A stretch of DNA of 64,000 nucleotides from Corallococcus sp. AS-1-6. Its GTDB lineage: Bacteria; Myxococcota; Myxococcia; Myxococcales; Myxococcaceae. Positions within the stretch are counted from its first letter, which is position 1; every line of letters begins with the position of its first letter. Made by a program: the position numbers and the translations under genes. The notes beneath the pieces are model-generated. The model saw only the letters and a list, made by a program, of their open reading frames with translations, ran no database searches and had not been told where the DNA came from. Where the stretch lies: the NCBI RefSeq assembly GCF_020037015.1, contig NZ_JAIQDE010000006.1, positions 1 through 64,000 of the forward strand, written 5' to 3'. Below are positions 40,746 through 50,162 of the stretch, piece by piece.

Positions 40746-41665
40746 CAGACCTTCTCCGCCGCGACGCGGCCGAACAGACCGCCCGGCTTCACCAGCAGCA
40801 CCAGGATGAGGAAGGCGAAGGCCACCGCGTCACGCCAGGTGCTGGCCGCGTAGCCCACGACGAACTCCTCCACCAGGCCCAGCAGCAGCGCGCCCACCAC
40901 GGCGCCCGGCACGTTGCCGATGCCGCCGATGACCGCCGCCACGAAGGCCTTGAGGCCCACGTACAGGCCCATGAGCGGGCTCACGGACGTGTCCTTGATG
41001 GCGTAGAGCAGGCCCGCGCCCGCCGCCAGCGCGCTGGAGAGCATGAACGTCAGCGCGATGATGCGGTCGGTGGGGATGCCCATCAGCGCCGCGGTGCGGT
41101 GGTCGTAGGACACCGCGCGCATCGCCTTGCCGAAGCGCGTCCGGTACACGAGGAACTGGAGCGCGGCCATCAGCCCCACGGCGATGAGGAAGCTGATGAC
41201 CTGCCAGTTCCAGATGACCACGTCCCGGTCGCCAATGATGAACCACTCGCTGGGGGTGATGACCTCCGGGAAGGCCCGGGGGGACGCGCCCGGCAGGAAG
41301 CCGATGTCCAACTGGAAGCCGTACGACAGCGCGAACGAGATGCCGATGGCGGTGATGAGCGCGGTGAGGCGCGGCTTCTCGCGCAGCGGCCGGTAGGCGA
41401 AGCGCTCGATGAGGAAGCCGAGCAGCGCGCACCCCACCATGGCCACCGCGAAGATGACGACCACGCCCCACAGGGACCGCTGCGCCTGACGCCCGAGGGC
41501 GAAGGCGGTCGCGTAGCCCATGTAGACGCCGACCATCATCACGTCGCCGTGGGCGAAGTTGATGAGCTTGAGGACGCCGTACACCATCGTGTAGCCCAGC
41601 GCGACCAGGGCGTAGATGGTGCCGGCGGCCAGACCGTTGATGAGGTGCTGGAGAAGCTGCGACAT
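40745..41665 (-). CDS. livH: Branched-chain amino acid ABC transporter permease LivH
   Basis: 306 residues, the usual LivH length, with eight or so hydrophobic helices. The motif GLAAGTIYALVALGYTMVYG near the N-terminus and GGIGNVPGAVVGALLLG near the C-terminus match the HAAT permease family. It pairs with LivM. The ATG at 41665 follows livJ after an 18-nt gap. Confidence 0.92.
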   Translation of the reverse strand: MSQLLQHLINGLAAGTIYALVALGYTMVYGVLKLINFAHGDVMMVGVYMGYATAFALGRQAQRSLWGVVVIFAVAMVGCALLGFLIERFAYRPLREKPRLTALITAIGISFALSYGFQLDIGFLPGASPRAFPEVITPSEWFIIGDRDVVIWNWQVISFLIAVGLMAALQFLVYRTRFGKAMRAVSYDHRTAALMGIPTDRIIALTFMLSSALAAGAGLLYAIKDTSVSPLMGLYVGLKAFVAAVIGGIGNVPGAVVGALLLGLVEEFVVGYAASTWRDAVAFAFLILVLLVKPGGLFGRVAAEKV

Positions 41666-41683
41666 GCCGGGGGGGGCCCTGGG

Positions 41684-42895
41684 TTACGGCGAGATGGTGG
41701 TGACGTAGGTGGACTTGCCGTCCTGGACCTTCAGCACCACCGCGGACTTCACCGCGTTGCGCTTCGCGTCCAGCGTGATGTTGCCCGCCACGCCGGGGAA
41801 GTCCTTCGTCTGCGCGATGGCCGCGCGCAGCGCCGGGCCGCTGGTGTCCGGGGCCTTCTTGAGCGCTTCAATGGCGACGCGCGCGGCGTCGTAGCCCAGC
41901 GCCGCGAGCGCGTCCGGCACCGCGCCGTTGTTGTCCGCCTTGTAGTCCGCGATGAACTTCTTCACGCGCTCGTCCGGGTTGTCCGGCGAGTAGTGGTTGG
42001 AGAAGTAGCTGCCTTCAATGGCGCTGCCGCCCAGCTCGAAGAGCTTCTCGGAGTCCCAGCCGTCGCCGCCCATCAGCGGGACCTTCAGGCCCAGCTCGCG
42101 CGCCTGGCGGGCGATGATGCCCACCTCGCTGTAGTAGCCCGGCACGTAGATGCCCTCCGGCTGCGTCTTCTTGATGGCGGTGAGCTGCGCGCGGTAGTCC
42201 GTGTCGCCCTGGCTGTAGCTCTCCGTGGCGGTGATCTTCCCGCCCAGCTCCGCGAACTTCTGGCGGAACACCTCCGTGAGGCCGATGGAGTAGGCGCTCT
42301 TGTTGTCCTGGAGCACCGCGACCTTGTTGAGCTTGAGGTTCTCCCGCGCGAACTTCGCCATCACGAAGCCCTGGAACGGGTCGATGAAGCAGACGCGGAA
42401 GATGTTGTCGCCCTTCTCCGTGACGGAGGGGTTGGTGGACGACGGGGTGATCATGGGCACGCCGGCCGCCTGGGCCTTCTCCGCCATGGCCAGGGAGCTG
42501 GACGAGGCCACCTCACCCAGGATGAGCACCACCTTGTCCTGGGTGATGAGGCGGGTGACGGCCTGCGCGGCCTCCTCCGGCTTGCTCTGGTCGTCATACA
42601 CGCGCACGACCAGCTTCTTGCCCTTCACGCCGCCAGCCGCGTTGGCTTCCTTCACCGCCAGCGCGATGCCGTTGCGGGTGGAGATGCCGAAGGTCGCCTG
42701 GCCGCCCGTCAGCGCGCCCACTTCGCCCAGGACGATGACGTCGTCACCCGCCGGGGGGGCGCCGCCGCCCTGCGCCGTGGCCGGGGCCTGCGCCGCAGGC
42801 GCGCCTCCCGCCTCTCCCGTGGGCTGCGTCTTCTTCTCGCAGGCGGCCGCCAGGACGGCGAGCGCGGCGAGGAGCATCGGGGCAAGTCGTCGCAT
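41684..42895 (-). CDS. livJ: Branched-chain amino acid-binding lipoprotein LivJ/LivK
   Basis: 403 residues. A lipoprotein signal (MLLAALAVLAAAC) precedes a type I periplasmic-binding fold: VIVLGEVGALTGGQATFG, then AVKEANAAGGVKGKKL, ITPSSTNPSVTEKGDNIFR and YDAARVAIEALKKA. These match HAAT receptors for Leu/Ile/Val or other amino acids; the ligand is not certain from sequence. The ATG at 42895 has GGAGGA 9 nt upstream. It is the first gene of the operon and is preceded by a good promoter. An Ala/Gly/Pro linker of about 30 residues follows the lipobox. Confidence 0.9.
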   Translation of the reverse strand: MRRLAPMLLAALAVLAAACEKKTQPTGEAGGAPAAQAPATAQGGGAPPAGDDVIVLGEVGALTGGQATFGISTRNGIALAVKEANAAGGVKGKKLVVRVYDDQSKPEEAAQAVTRLITQDKVVLILGEVASSSSLAMAEKAQAAGVPMITPSSTNPSVTEKGDNIFRVCFIDPFQGFVMAKFARENLKLNKVAVLQDNKSAYSIGLTEVFRQKFAELGGKITATESYSQGDTDYRAQLTAIKKTQPEGIYVPGYYSEVGIIARQARELGLKVPLMGGDGWDSEKLFELGGSAIEGSYFSNHYSPDNPDERVKKFIADYKADNNGAVPDALAALGYDAARVAIEALKKAPDTSGPALRAAIAQTKDFPGVAGNITLDAKRNAVKSAVVLKVQDGKSTYVTTISP

Positions 42896-42937
42896 GCGGG
42901 GGCTTCCTCCGGGGGAGATGACGGGCAAAGCCCCGGT

Positions 42938-42966
42938 TTTCTAGGGGAGCCCTCCCCATGGGTCAA
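42938..42966 (-). promoter_or_regulatory. Promoter of the livJHMGF operon
   Basis: Read on the minus strand, TTGACC (-35, 42966-42961) and TAGAAA (-10, 42943-42938) are separated by exactly 17 nt. Transcription would start near 42931, about 36 nt before the livJ ATG. This is the clearest housekeeping-type promoter seen in the window. Confidence 0.6.
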
Positions 42967-43056
42967 GCGCACAGCTTGGCTCCGGAGTCCCGTCAACACC
43001 CCGAAACATCGCTGTGGCGATCCCCTGCCCCGACCCCGAGTGCGCGCCCTGCCCGC

Positions 43057-43377
43057 TCAGGGCTCCAGCCAGAAGTGCTCCCGGCCTGATGGGCCCCGGC
43101 GGATCCTCGGCGGGCCCTGGGCTCCGGCGTCTTGCGCCCCGCCGTCCTCCCAGGCCGGCATGTCCTCGTGCGTCAGCGCCCACCCGGCGCCGGGCGGGTC
43201 CTCGGCGCCCGGCAGCGCGGTGGGCGTCCAGGAGACGGGCTCCAGGGCTGACGCTCTTTCGGGGGCGGGCTCCGGGAGCGCCGCTCCCGCGCGTCGGCGC
43301 AGGAGCCGGCCCGCCACCAGCATTCCCACCGCGCCGGCCATCCATCCGAGTCCCCGGCCAGGCCTCGTGGCTCGCAT
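43057..43377 (-). CDS. Small single-pass membrane protein
   Basis: 106 residues. A hydrophobic N-terminal stretch (LGWMAGAVGMLVAGRLL, about 10-26) is followed by an acidic, Pro-rich tail (EPVSWTPTALPGAEDPPGAG) and a basic end. No family is recognised. AAGGAG lies 6-7 nt before the ATG at 43377. It is divergent from the YsnF-type gene. Confidence 0.55.
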   Translation of the reverse strand: MRATRPGRGLGWMAGAVGMLVAGRLLRRRAGAALPEPAPERASALEPVSWTPTALPGAEDPPGAGWALTHEDMPAWEDGGAQDAGAQGPPRIRRGPSGREHFWLEP

Positions 43378-43738
43378 CGCAGACTCCTTGCTCGCGCGGG
43401 CCGGGCCATCCGGGCCCGCGCCCTCACAGTGAGGTGTGAGGACGCGCGCGGCCAGCGTGAAGCCCCCGGGCTCCGCTGCCGCATGCCTGCCCTCCGGACA
43501 GGGAGCGGGGAGACGTCCGGCGCGGCGTTGCCCACGGCGTGCGGCGTGCCGAGCCCCTGGACCATCCAGCACCAGGGGTTTTCTTGGGCGTCATTGAACC
43601 CACTTTTCGGGTGATGGCCGTGGCGGGCACCTCGCGTCCACTTTCCCCCCAGGAACCCCTCTCCAGCGCGCTGGACGGCCCTGGCGCTCCGCTTGCGACC
43701 ACATCCGACCCGACGTGAAGGCACAAGGAGCCAAGTCC
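43378..43738. other. Divergent intergenic region (361 nt)
   Basis: The gap separates the small membrane protein gene from the YsnF-type gene. A TTGAAC (43594-43599) could be a -35 for the rightward gene, but no -10 follows at 16-18 nt. AAGGAG at 43725-43730 is the ribosome-binding site of the rightward gene. I see no RNA gene, repeat or palindrome. Confidence 0.4.
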
Positions 43739-44641
43739 ATGATGATCAAGCGCAACGACATCAAGGAAGGGATGACGGTCCGCAGCAGCGACGGCGAGAA
43801 GCTGGGCAAGGTGTTCGCCGTGAGCGAGGGCGAGTTCCACATCGAGAAGGGGATGTTCTTCCCGAAGGACTACCTGGTCCGCTACGTGGAGGTGAGCGAC
43901 ATCCGCAACGGGGAGATCTACCTCAACCACGGCCGCGAGGCGCTGCGAGGGCTGTCCGACTCCAGCGACGTGGCGGCGAGCCGGGGCCCCGGCGCGGTGG
44001 GCGCGACGGCGGCGACGGCCACCGGCGCCACGATGGGCGGCATTGGCGCGGGGCTGAAGACGGGCCCCACGAAGGTGGCGGAGGTCCCCCGCACCGGCGC
44101 GGAGAAGGCCGGCATCGCGGAGAAGGTGGGCATCAAGGACCGCGAGCTGAAGGAGCGCGAGCTGCGCACCGACATGCGCGCCGCCGAGCGCATCGCGAAC
44201 GAAGACGTCACGCTGCGCACGCACCATGAGGAGCTGGGCGTCACCAAGCACCAGCGCTCCGCGGGCGAGGCGCAGGTGCGCAAGATTGTCGTCGAGGAGC
44301 TGAAGACGGTGGAGGTCCCGCTGCGCCACGAGGAGGTGGAGGTGGTGCGCCGCGCGGTGAAGGGGGACAACATCCCCGGCGACGTGGCGACCTTCCAGGA
44401 GGAGACCATCCGCATCCCCCTGAGCGCGGAGGAGGCGGAGCTCACCAAGCGCGCGTACACGGACGAGGAGATCACCATCCACAAGCGCCCCATCGAGGAG
44501 CGCCGCAGCATGGAGGGCCGCGTCCGCCACGAGGAGCTGGAGGACGTGAAGGTGGTCCGCACCGAGCCCACCGTGGACGAGGAGAAGCGCCGCGCCGGCT
44601 ACCGCGCGGACTCGGACATCGATCCGCTCAAGCGCTCGTAG
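43739..44641 (+). CDS. YsnF/AvaK (DUF2382) stress protein with PRC-barrel-like DUF2171 N-terminus
   Basis: 300 residues. The N-terminus (MMIKRNDIKEGMTVRSSDGE) fits a DUF2171/PRC-barrel-like domain. A Gly/Ala linker leads to the DUF2382 (YsnF) domain, with VRKIVVEELKTVEVPLRHE and then IPLSAEEAELTKRAYTDE. These domains occur in general-stress proteins of Bacillus and cyanobacteria, and their molecular role is unclear. AAGGAG lies 8 nt before the ATG at 43739, which is preferred to a GTG at 43715. It converges on the GAF-kinase gene with a 54-nt gap. Confidence 0.85.
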   Translation: MMIKRNDIKEGMTVRSSDGEKLGKVFAVSEGEFHIEKGMFFPKDYLVRYVEVSDIRNGEIYLNHGREALRGLSDSSDVAASRGPGAVGATAATATGATMGGIGAGLKTGPTKVAEVPRTGAEKAGIAEKVGIKDRELKERELRTDMRAAERIANEDVTLRTHHEELGVTKHQRSAGEAQVRKIVVEELKTVEVPLRHEEVEVVRRAVKGDNIPGDVATFQEETIRIPLSAEEAELTKRAYTDEEITIHKRPIEERRSMEGRVRHEELEDVKVVRTEPTVDEEKRRAGYRADSDIDPLKRS

Positions 44642-44695
44642 CGCCGCAGGAAGGAAGCCTCACCGTCCTTGTGCTCCGCCCCGCATGCCGCGCCT

Positions 44696-46180
44696 TCACG
44701 CGCGCGGCGTGCGGACGGGCGGCGTCGCGCGGGTGGGGGCTTCCCGCTGGCGATCCACGGCGGTCTCCAGCCGCTGCGATTCGCGCAGCCGGTCCGGGAA
44801 GAGCCGGCCCGCCAGCGCCGCCAGGGCCGTATCGCGCGCGGGAGGACACGCGGACACCAGCCGGTCCGCCATGGCGTGCGCGGAGGGGAAGCGGGCCGCG
44901 GGGTCCTTGGACAGCGCCACCGACAGCACGTTCCACAGGGGCGCGGGCACCTCCGCGGGCTTCGTCAGCTTCTCCTGGCAGATGGCCTTCATGGTGTCCA
45001 ACTCGTCCTCGCGCTCGAAGGCGCGCCGCCCCGTGAGGGCCTGGTAGAGGACGAGCCCCATGGCGAACAGGTCGCTGCGCGCGTCCAGCTTCTGGCCCAG
45101 CGCCTGCTCCGGGGACATGTAGAGCGGCTTGCCCTTCACGATGCCCGGCAGCGTCACCGTGCGCTGCGCGCGCACCTTGGCCACGCCGAAGTCCAGCACC
45201 TTCACCTGGCCGTCGAAGCCCACCATCACGTTGTGGGGTGACAGGTCGCGGTGCACCAACTCCATGGGCGCGCCGTCCTCGCCCTTGAGCGAGTGCGCGG
45301 CGTGCAGCCCCAGGAGCGCCTGCGACACGATGGCGGACGCCACCGCCGGCTCCAGCGGCCCCTTGTTGGCGCGCAAGAGCCGGTCCAGGTCGATGCCGTT
45401 CACCAGCTCCATGGCCATGAAGTACGCGCCCTGCGCCTCGCCGAAGTCGTAGACGTGCACCAGGTTGGGGTGTGACAGCCGCAGGCCGATGCGCGCCTCG
45501 TCCAGGAACTGCTGCACCATCTCCGGCTGCGCCGTCAGGTGGGGCAGGATGCGCTTGAGCGCCACCAGCCGCCCCAACCCCTCCGGCCCGCGCGTGCGCG
45601 CGATGAGCACCTGCGCCATGCCGCCCGTGCCCAGGGGTTTCACGACCTCATAGCGGCCAATGCGCCCGCGGTTGACGGGCGTGCCCTCCACGTCCAGTTC
45701 GTCCAGCCGCTCCAGCGGGCCCCGGCCGTCCGTCAGCGCCAGGAAGGACAGCACCGCGGAGTCCAGTTGCTCGCCAATCGCCTCCACCAGCCCCATCACC
45801 CGCTGGCCGCCGTCCGCGAAGTCCCCGTCCACCACCAGGCCCAGCCCGCCCAGGTTCAGCTTCCCCAGGGTGAGCTGCTGGCAGAAGAGCATCCGGCCTT
45901 CGCGCAAGCGCCGGGGGCCGCTCCAGTGGGCCGCCGCGAAGACGTCCACGCCCAGCTCGCCCAGGACGCGCGTCAGCACGGGCCCCCGCGTGCCCCGCAG
46001 CGACACGAAGCCCGCCTTCGCGTGCACCATGCGGGCGCACTGCGTGAGGAACACATCCAGGCCGGTGTCGAGGTCCAGCCCCCGCTCCAGGCAGTCCTCG
46101 AGGATGTCGTCGGCCATCCGGTTCACGGCCATCAGGCCGCGCAGGAAGGCCAGCTCTTCTTCCGGGGATTGGAACGCCAC
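44696..46180 (-). CDS. Ser/Thr protein kinase with N-terminal GAF-like domain
   Basis: 494 residues from the GTG. The N-terminal 160 residues resemble a GAF-like sensor (for example MADDILEDCLERGLDLDTG, then VHAKAGFVSLRG). The Hanks-type kinase follows with GTGGM (about 184-188), the VALK Lys (about 209), HRDLSPHN (about 311-318), DFGVAK (about 330) and SPEQALGQK. All catalytic residues are kept. The GTG at 46180 is preferred, but its ribosome-binding site is poor; an ATG at 46132 would cut 16 residues. It follows grpE-dnaK and the small membrane protein gene on the same strand, so it may be expressed with the chaperones. Substrate unknown. Confidence 0.85.
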   Translation of the reverse strand: MAFQSPEEELAFLRGLMAVNRMADDILEDCLERGLDLDTGLDVFLTQCARMVHAKAGFVSLRGTRGPVLTRVLGELGVDVFAAAHWSGPRRLREGRMLFCQQLTLGKLNLGGLGLVVDGDFADGGQRVMGLVEAIGEQLDSAVLSFLALTDGRGPLERLDELDVEGTPVNRGRIGRYEVVKPLGTGGMAQVLIARTRGPEGLGRLVALKRILPHLTAQPEMVQQFLDEARIGLRLSHPNLVHVYDFGEAQGAYFMAMELVNGIDLDRLLRANKGPLEPAVASAIVSQALLGLHAAHSLKGEDGAPMELVHRDLSPHNVMVGFDGQVKVLDFGVAKVRAQRTVTLPGIVKGKPLYMSPEQALGQKLDARSDLFAMGLVLYQALTGRRAFEREDELDTMKAICQEKLTKPAEVPAPLWNVLSVALSKDPAARFPSAHAMADRLVSACPPARDTALAALAGRLFPDRLRESQRLETAVDRQREAPTRATPPVRTPRA

Positions 46181-46235
46181 GCGTCCATCAATACCCGAAA
46201 ACCCGGTGGGGATGCAGCGCCCAGCGGGTGGGACG

Positions 46236-46538
46236 TCAGACGCGCTCGCGGTCCACGCGCACCACCGGCGCCAGCCGCTCCGGCAGCTCGGGGGAGGCGC
46301 GGGTGACGGGGTGCTCCAGCATGCCGTGGCGGTCCAGCATGTGCTCCAGGTGCGCCACGCGCGCGCGCAGCCCCTCCAGCTCCACGGCGGACACCTGCCC
46401 CCGGGCCTGGGCCTCGCGCACGCGCAGCCACGTCTCCACCACGGGCTTGAGGGCGAAGCGCAGCGTGAGGCCGAGCAGCGGCACACCGACGGTCATGCCG
46501 GTGACCATGATGACCATGACGGCTTCGGTGACTTCCAT
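46236..46538 (-). CDS. Small membrane protein with coiled coil (PspB-like topology)
   Basis: 100 residues. A transmembrane segment near the N-terminus (VMVIMVTGMTVGVPLLGL, about 8-25) is followed by a basic amphipathic stretch and a leucine-rich coiled coil (LEGLRARVAHLEHMLDRHG). The order resembles PspB, but sequence identity is not evident and no pspA or pspC is near. GGAG lies 8 nt before the ATG at 46538. It lies between dnaK (95-nt gap) and the kinase (55-nt gap) on one strand. Confidence 0.65.
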   Translation of the reverse strand: MEVTEAVMVIMVTGMTVGVPLLGLTLRFALKPVVETWLRVREAQARGQVSAVELEGLRARVAHLEHMLDRHGMLEHPVTRASPELPERLAPVVRVDRERV

Positions 46539-46633
46539 GCGGGAGGCTCCGGGAAAAGAGAGGTGGACCCCGGGCCTACGAACGGGGGGACCGGGCGATT
46601 GCACACCGCCCGGCCCGCGCCCGGGGCGGGGCA

Positions 46634-48463
46634 TCAGCCGGACTTGGCCTGGTCCGTGTAGATGGCGTCCGCGATGCGGTACGCGCTGCCCTCCAGGCGC
46701 TGGAAGGCCTCCTTCAGGGCGCCCGCGTCGGAGGTGTTGAGCACGGCGCGCAGGCGCTCCAGGTCCGCCTGGATTTCGCCGCGGTCCTTCTCCGACAGGA
46801 GGTTGGCGTACTCCTCCAGGCTCTTCTCCGTGGTGTAGATGAGCCCGTCCGCGTTGTTGCGCAGCTCCGCCAGCTCCTTCTTCTTCTTGTCGTCCGCGGA
46901 GTGCGACTGGGCGTCGTTGATCATCGCCTGGATTTCGGCCTCGGACAGGCCGGAGTTGCCCACCACGCGCACCTGCTGCTGCTTGCCGGTGCCCAGGTCG
47001 CGCGCGCTCACGTGCACGATGCCGTTCGCGTCGATGTCGAAGGACACTTCAATCTGCGGCACGCCGCGCGGCGCGGGCGGGATGCCGACCAGCTCGAAGC
47101 GCGCCAGCGTCTTGTTGTCCGCCGCCATCTCGCGCTCGCCCTGGAGGACGTGCACGGACACGAGCGGCTGGTTGTCCACCGCGGTGGAGAACACCTGGCC
47201 CTTCTTGCAGGGGATGGTGGTGTTCTTGTCGATGATCTTCGTGAAGACGCCGCCCGCGGTCTCCACGCCCAGCGACAGCGGCGTGACGTCCAGCAGGAGG
47301 ACGTCCTTCACCTCGCCCTTGAGCACGCCGCCCTGGATGGCGGCGCCCACGGCGACGACCTCATCCGGGTTGATGCCCTTGTGGGGCTCCTTGCCGAAGA
47401 ACTCCTTCACCTTCTGCTGCACGCGCGGCATGCGCGTCATGCCGCCCACCAGGAGGACCTGGTTGATGGCCTGCGCGGTGATGCCCGCGTCCTTGAGCGC
47501 GATGCGGCACGGCTCGATGGAGCGGTCGATGAGGTCCGCGACCAGCGCCTCGAAGGTGGACCGGTCCACGGTCTCCGTGAGGTGCTTGGGGCCGGACGCG
47601 TCCGCGGTGATGAACGGGAGGTTGACCTCCGTCTCCGGGGCGCTGGACAGCTCGTGCTTGGCGCGCTCGGCGGCCTCCTTCAGGCGCTGGAGCGCCATGC
47701 GGTCCTTGCGCAGGTCCAGGCCGTTGTTCTGCTCCGCGAAGCGCTTGGCCAGGTAGTCGATGAGGCGCTGGTCGAAGTCCTCGCCGCCCAGGAACGTGTC
47801 GCCGTTGGTGCTCTTGACCTCGAACACGCCGGCGGTGAGCTCCAGGATGGAGATATCGAACGTGCCGCCGCCCAGGTCGTAGACGGCCACGCGCTCCGTG
47901 GTGGCGTCCTTCACCTTGTCCAGGCCGTACGCGAGCGCCGCGGCCGTGGGCTCGTTGATGATGCGCAGCACGTTGAGGCCGGCGATGCGGCCCGCGTCCT
48001 TGGTGGCCTGGCGCTGGCTGTCGTTGAAGTAGGCGGGGACGGTGATGACGGCCTCGGTGACGGGCTCACCCAGGTAGTCCTCCGCCGTCTGCTTCATCTT
48101 CATCAGCACGATGGCGCTGACTTCCGGCGGGCTGTAGCCCTTGCCCCGGATCTCGACCCACGCGTCGCCGTTGGGGCTGGAGGCCACCTTGAAGGAGGAG
48201 ACGCCAATGGCCTTCTTCGCCTCCGGCGAGTCGAACTTGCGGCCGATGAGGCGCTTGGCCGCGAAGACCGTGTTCTCCGGGTTGGTGATGGCCTGCCGCT
48301 TGGCGATCTGCCCCACCAGGCGCTCACCGGAGTCGGTGAAGCCCACCATGGAGGGCGTGGTGCGGCTGCCTTCGCTGTTGGGGATGACCACCGGCTCGCC
48401 GCCTTCCATGACGGCGACGCAGGAGTTGGTGGTGCCCAGGTCGATTCCAATCACCTTCGCCAT
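46634..48463 (-). CDS. dnaK: Chaperone protein DnaK (Hsp70)
   Basis: 609 residues. The ATPase motifs [28 protein letters not shown] and the adenosine-site segment [13 protein letters not shown] are seen, followed by the linker [13 protein letters not shown] and the substrate-binding domain. The C-terminal lid is helical and ends without the EEVD motif, as expected for bacteria. It folds and protects proteins with GrpE and a DnaJ that is not in this window. The start lies 2 nt after the grpE stop. Confidence 0.97.
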   Translation of the reverse strand: MAKVIGIDLGTTNSCVAVMEGGEPVVIPNSEGSRTTPSMVGFTDSGERLVGQIAKRQAITNPENTVFAAKRLIGRKFDSPEAKKAIGVSSFKVASSPNGDAWVEIRGKGYSPPEVSAIVLMKMKQTAEDYLGEPVTEAVITVPAYFNDSQRQATKDAGRIAGLNVLRIINEPTAAALAYGLDKVKDATTERVAVYDLGGGTFDISILELTAGVFEVKSTNGDTFLGGEDFDQRLIDYLAKRFAEQNNGLDLRKDRMALQRLKEAAERAKHELSSAPETEVNLPFITADASGPKHLTETVDRSTFEALVADLIDRSIEPCRIALKDAGITAQAINQVLLVGGMTRMPRVQQKVKEFFGKEPHKGINPDEVVAVGAAIQGGVLKGEVKDVLLLDVTPLSLGVETAGGVFTKIIDKNTTIPCKKGQVFSTAVDNQPLVSVHVLQGEREMAADNKTLARFELVGIPPAPRGVPQIEVSFDIDANGIVHVSARDLGTGKQQQVRVVGNSGLSEAEIQAMINDAQSHSADDKKKKELAELRNNADGLIYTTEKSLEEYANLLSEKDRGEIQADLERLRAVLNTSDAGALKEAFQRLEGSAYRIADAIYTDQAKSG

Positions 48464-48465
48464 GA

Positions 48466-49305
48466 CTACTGCTCCCCCCCGGAGGAACTGTCGGACGGCG
48501 CGGAAGTCTGGGGCTCCGCGCCGCTTTCTTCAGAGGCCTTCGGTGCTTCCGTTGCGGCCGCGGGCGCGGCGGCTTCCGGCGCGCGGGCGACGACGACCAT
48601 GGCGGGACGCACCAGGCGTTCGTTGAGGTAGAAGCCACGCGTCACCTCGAAGAGGACGTGGCCCGCCGGGACGTCCGCGGACTCCACCTGCTGGATGGCC
48701 TCGTGCAGGCGCGGGTCGAAGGGCTGGCCCTTGGCGGAGAAGCCCTTCACGCCGTGGCGGGCAAGCGAGTCCTCGAAGGACTTGCGCGTCATGGCCACGC
48801 CCTTCTGGAAGCTGTCGAAGTCGGGGGACTTGCCCGCGGCGTCGAGCGCGCGGTCCATGTTGTCCACGACGGGGAGCAGGTCCTTGAGGAGCTTCTCCAC
48901 GCCGAACTTCTGGACGTCCTCCTTCTCCTTCTGCGCGCGCTTGCGGTAGTTCTCCAGGTCCGCGGCGGAGCGGATGGCCCGGTCCTGGAAGTCCTTGGCG
49001 CGCTCGTGCGCCTCCTTCAGGCGCTCCAGCGTCTCGCGGGCCTTGGTCTGGCTGAACTCCAACTGCGCGCGCAGCGACTCCACCTCCTGGCGGAGCGCGG
49101 CCGCGTCCTCGGTGGGGGGAGCGACTTCGGGGGTGGAGGCCTCCGCTTCGGCGGCCGGGGGGGAGACGTCCAGCTCCACCTCCGTCTCCGCGCCCGCGCT
49201 GTCCGCGTCTCCGTCCATCCGACGCTCGACGCTGCGAACCGCCTCGTCGATCACGTCCTGCCCGATGTCCGTCTGGATGCTGCCCTTGTCATTGGTACCC
49301 GACAC
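48466..49305 (-). CDS. grpE: Nucleotide exchange factor GrpE
   Basis: 279 residues. The acidic N-terminus ([12 protein letters not shown]) is followed by the long coiled coil and the GrpE core, with the segments [19 protein letters not shown] and [20 protein letters not shown]-like [19 protein letters not shown]. It releases ADP from DnaK. The GTG at 49305 is chosen; a TTG at 49341 would add 12 residues. No CIRCE repeat and no clear sigma-32-type promoter was found in the 101 nt upstream. It is directly followed by dnaK, so the pair is co-transcribed. A C-terminal Ser/Ala/Glu tail is longer than usual. Confidence 0.93.
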   Translation of the reverse strand: MSGTNDKGSIQTDIGQDVIDEAVRSVERRMDGDADSAGAETEVELDVSPPAAEAEASTPEVAPPTEDAAALRQEVESLRAQLEFSQTKARETLERLKEAHERAKDFQDRAIRSAADLENYRKRAQKEKEDVQKFGVEKLLKDLLPVVDNMDRALDAAGKSPDFDSFQKGVAMTRKSFEDSLARHGVKGFSAKGQPFDPRLHEAIQQVESADVPAGHVLFEVTRGFYLNERLVRPAMVVVARAPEAAAPAAATEAPKASEESGAEPQTSAPSDSSSGGEQ

Positions 49306-49406
49306 GGCGCGCACTATCTCACGCGACGGGGAGCGATCCAACAGGACCCGGGGCGGTCGCGCATGCCCGGCGTGCGGGCAGGCGCGACTTCATGGGCAGC
49401 GGAACT

Positions 49407-49919
49407 TCACGTCCCGGGCGCGGGCTTCTTGCGGCCTAGCGTTTTCTTGGAAGCTGGTTTCTTCGGGGCCCTGGCGCCCTTGGCGGCGGCGGGAGCGCCC
49501 GCGGTCTTCTTGCGCCCGATGGACTTGTTGCCGCCCTTGGACGCGCCGGCGCCCTTGGCGCGGGGCGGGCGGCTGGGGGCGGCCTCCTGCTGGGGGGCGG
49601 CCTTGGGAGCCCTGGCTTCGGCGGGGGGCGGAGGGGTGGAGTCGGCGCCGGAGGTGGAGCCGGGCTTGAAGGCCTCCTCCACGGAGGTCTCCACGCGGCG
49701 CACGGCGGTCTCAATCTTCTCCGCGGCGGTCTTGGTGGTGGCGGCGGCCCAGGTGCGCAGTTGCGCGAGGCCTTCCTTCACCTTGGCCTGCTTTTCCGGG
49801 TCCTTCACCTCCTTGAGGAGGCGCTCGGCCTCGCCGCGGAGGTCATCCGTGGTGCGCTTGAGGTCCTCGCCGGTGCGCTTGAGGAAGTCCATCAACTGCC
49901 TGTCCCACTTCTCGGCCAT
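49407..49919 (-). CDS. Histone H1-like basic-tail protein
   Basis: 170 residues. A helical N-terminal half (DRQLMDFLKRTGEDLKRTTD, KDPEKQAKVKEGLAQLRTW) is followed by a Pro/Ala/Lys-rich tail with repeated RKK/KK blocks (GRKKTAGAPAAAKGARAPKK). The tail resembles histone H1-type DNA-binding tails. Binding to DNA is an inference. GGAGG lies 8-9 nt before the ATG at 49919. It is divergent from the nuclease-like lipoprotein gene. No partner is evident. Confidence 0.75.
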   Translation of the reverse strand: MAEKWDRQLMDFLKRTGEDLKRTTDDLRGEAERLLKEVKDPEKQAKVKEGLAQLRTWAAATTKTAAEKIETAVRRVETSVEEAFKPGSTSGADSTPPPPAEARAPKAAPQQEAAPSRPPRAKGAGASKGGNKSIGRKKTAGAPAAAKGARAPKKPASKKTLGRKKPAPGT

Positions 49920-50162
49920 GACGTGTCTCCTCCGTCTGCTCGAACCCATCCAACTGCACGTGTGGACGGCGCGCAAAGCCTTCCGCGCTGTCCATGTAGG
50001 ACGGCGGAGCGCGCCATCGATTGCCGTGTGGCAGTGCGTCAGGGGCCCCGCCGGGGTGCAAGAGGGGGGGACGCGCGACAGTCGGATGGAGGACACGTTA
50101 AGGTGCGTGCCCTCTTCCGGGAAGGCCGCGTTGGGGCGGGCCCGGTGCTGGAGCGTTCCTCT

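Noticed and set aside
49306-49406. A CIRCE or sigma-32-type heat-shock element upstream of grpE
   Set aside because: No TTAGCACTC-type inverted repeat or matching -35/-10 was found. A TTGGAT/GATAGT pair would put the start of transcription on the GTG itself, so it was not annotated.
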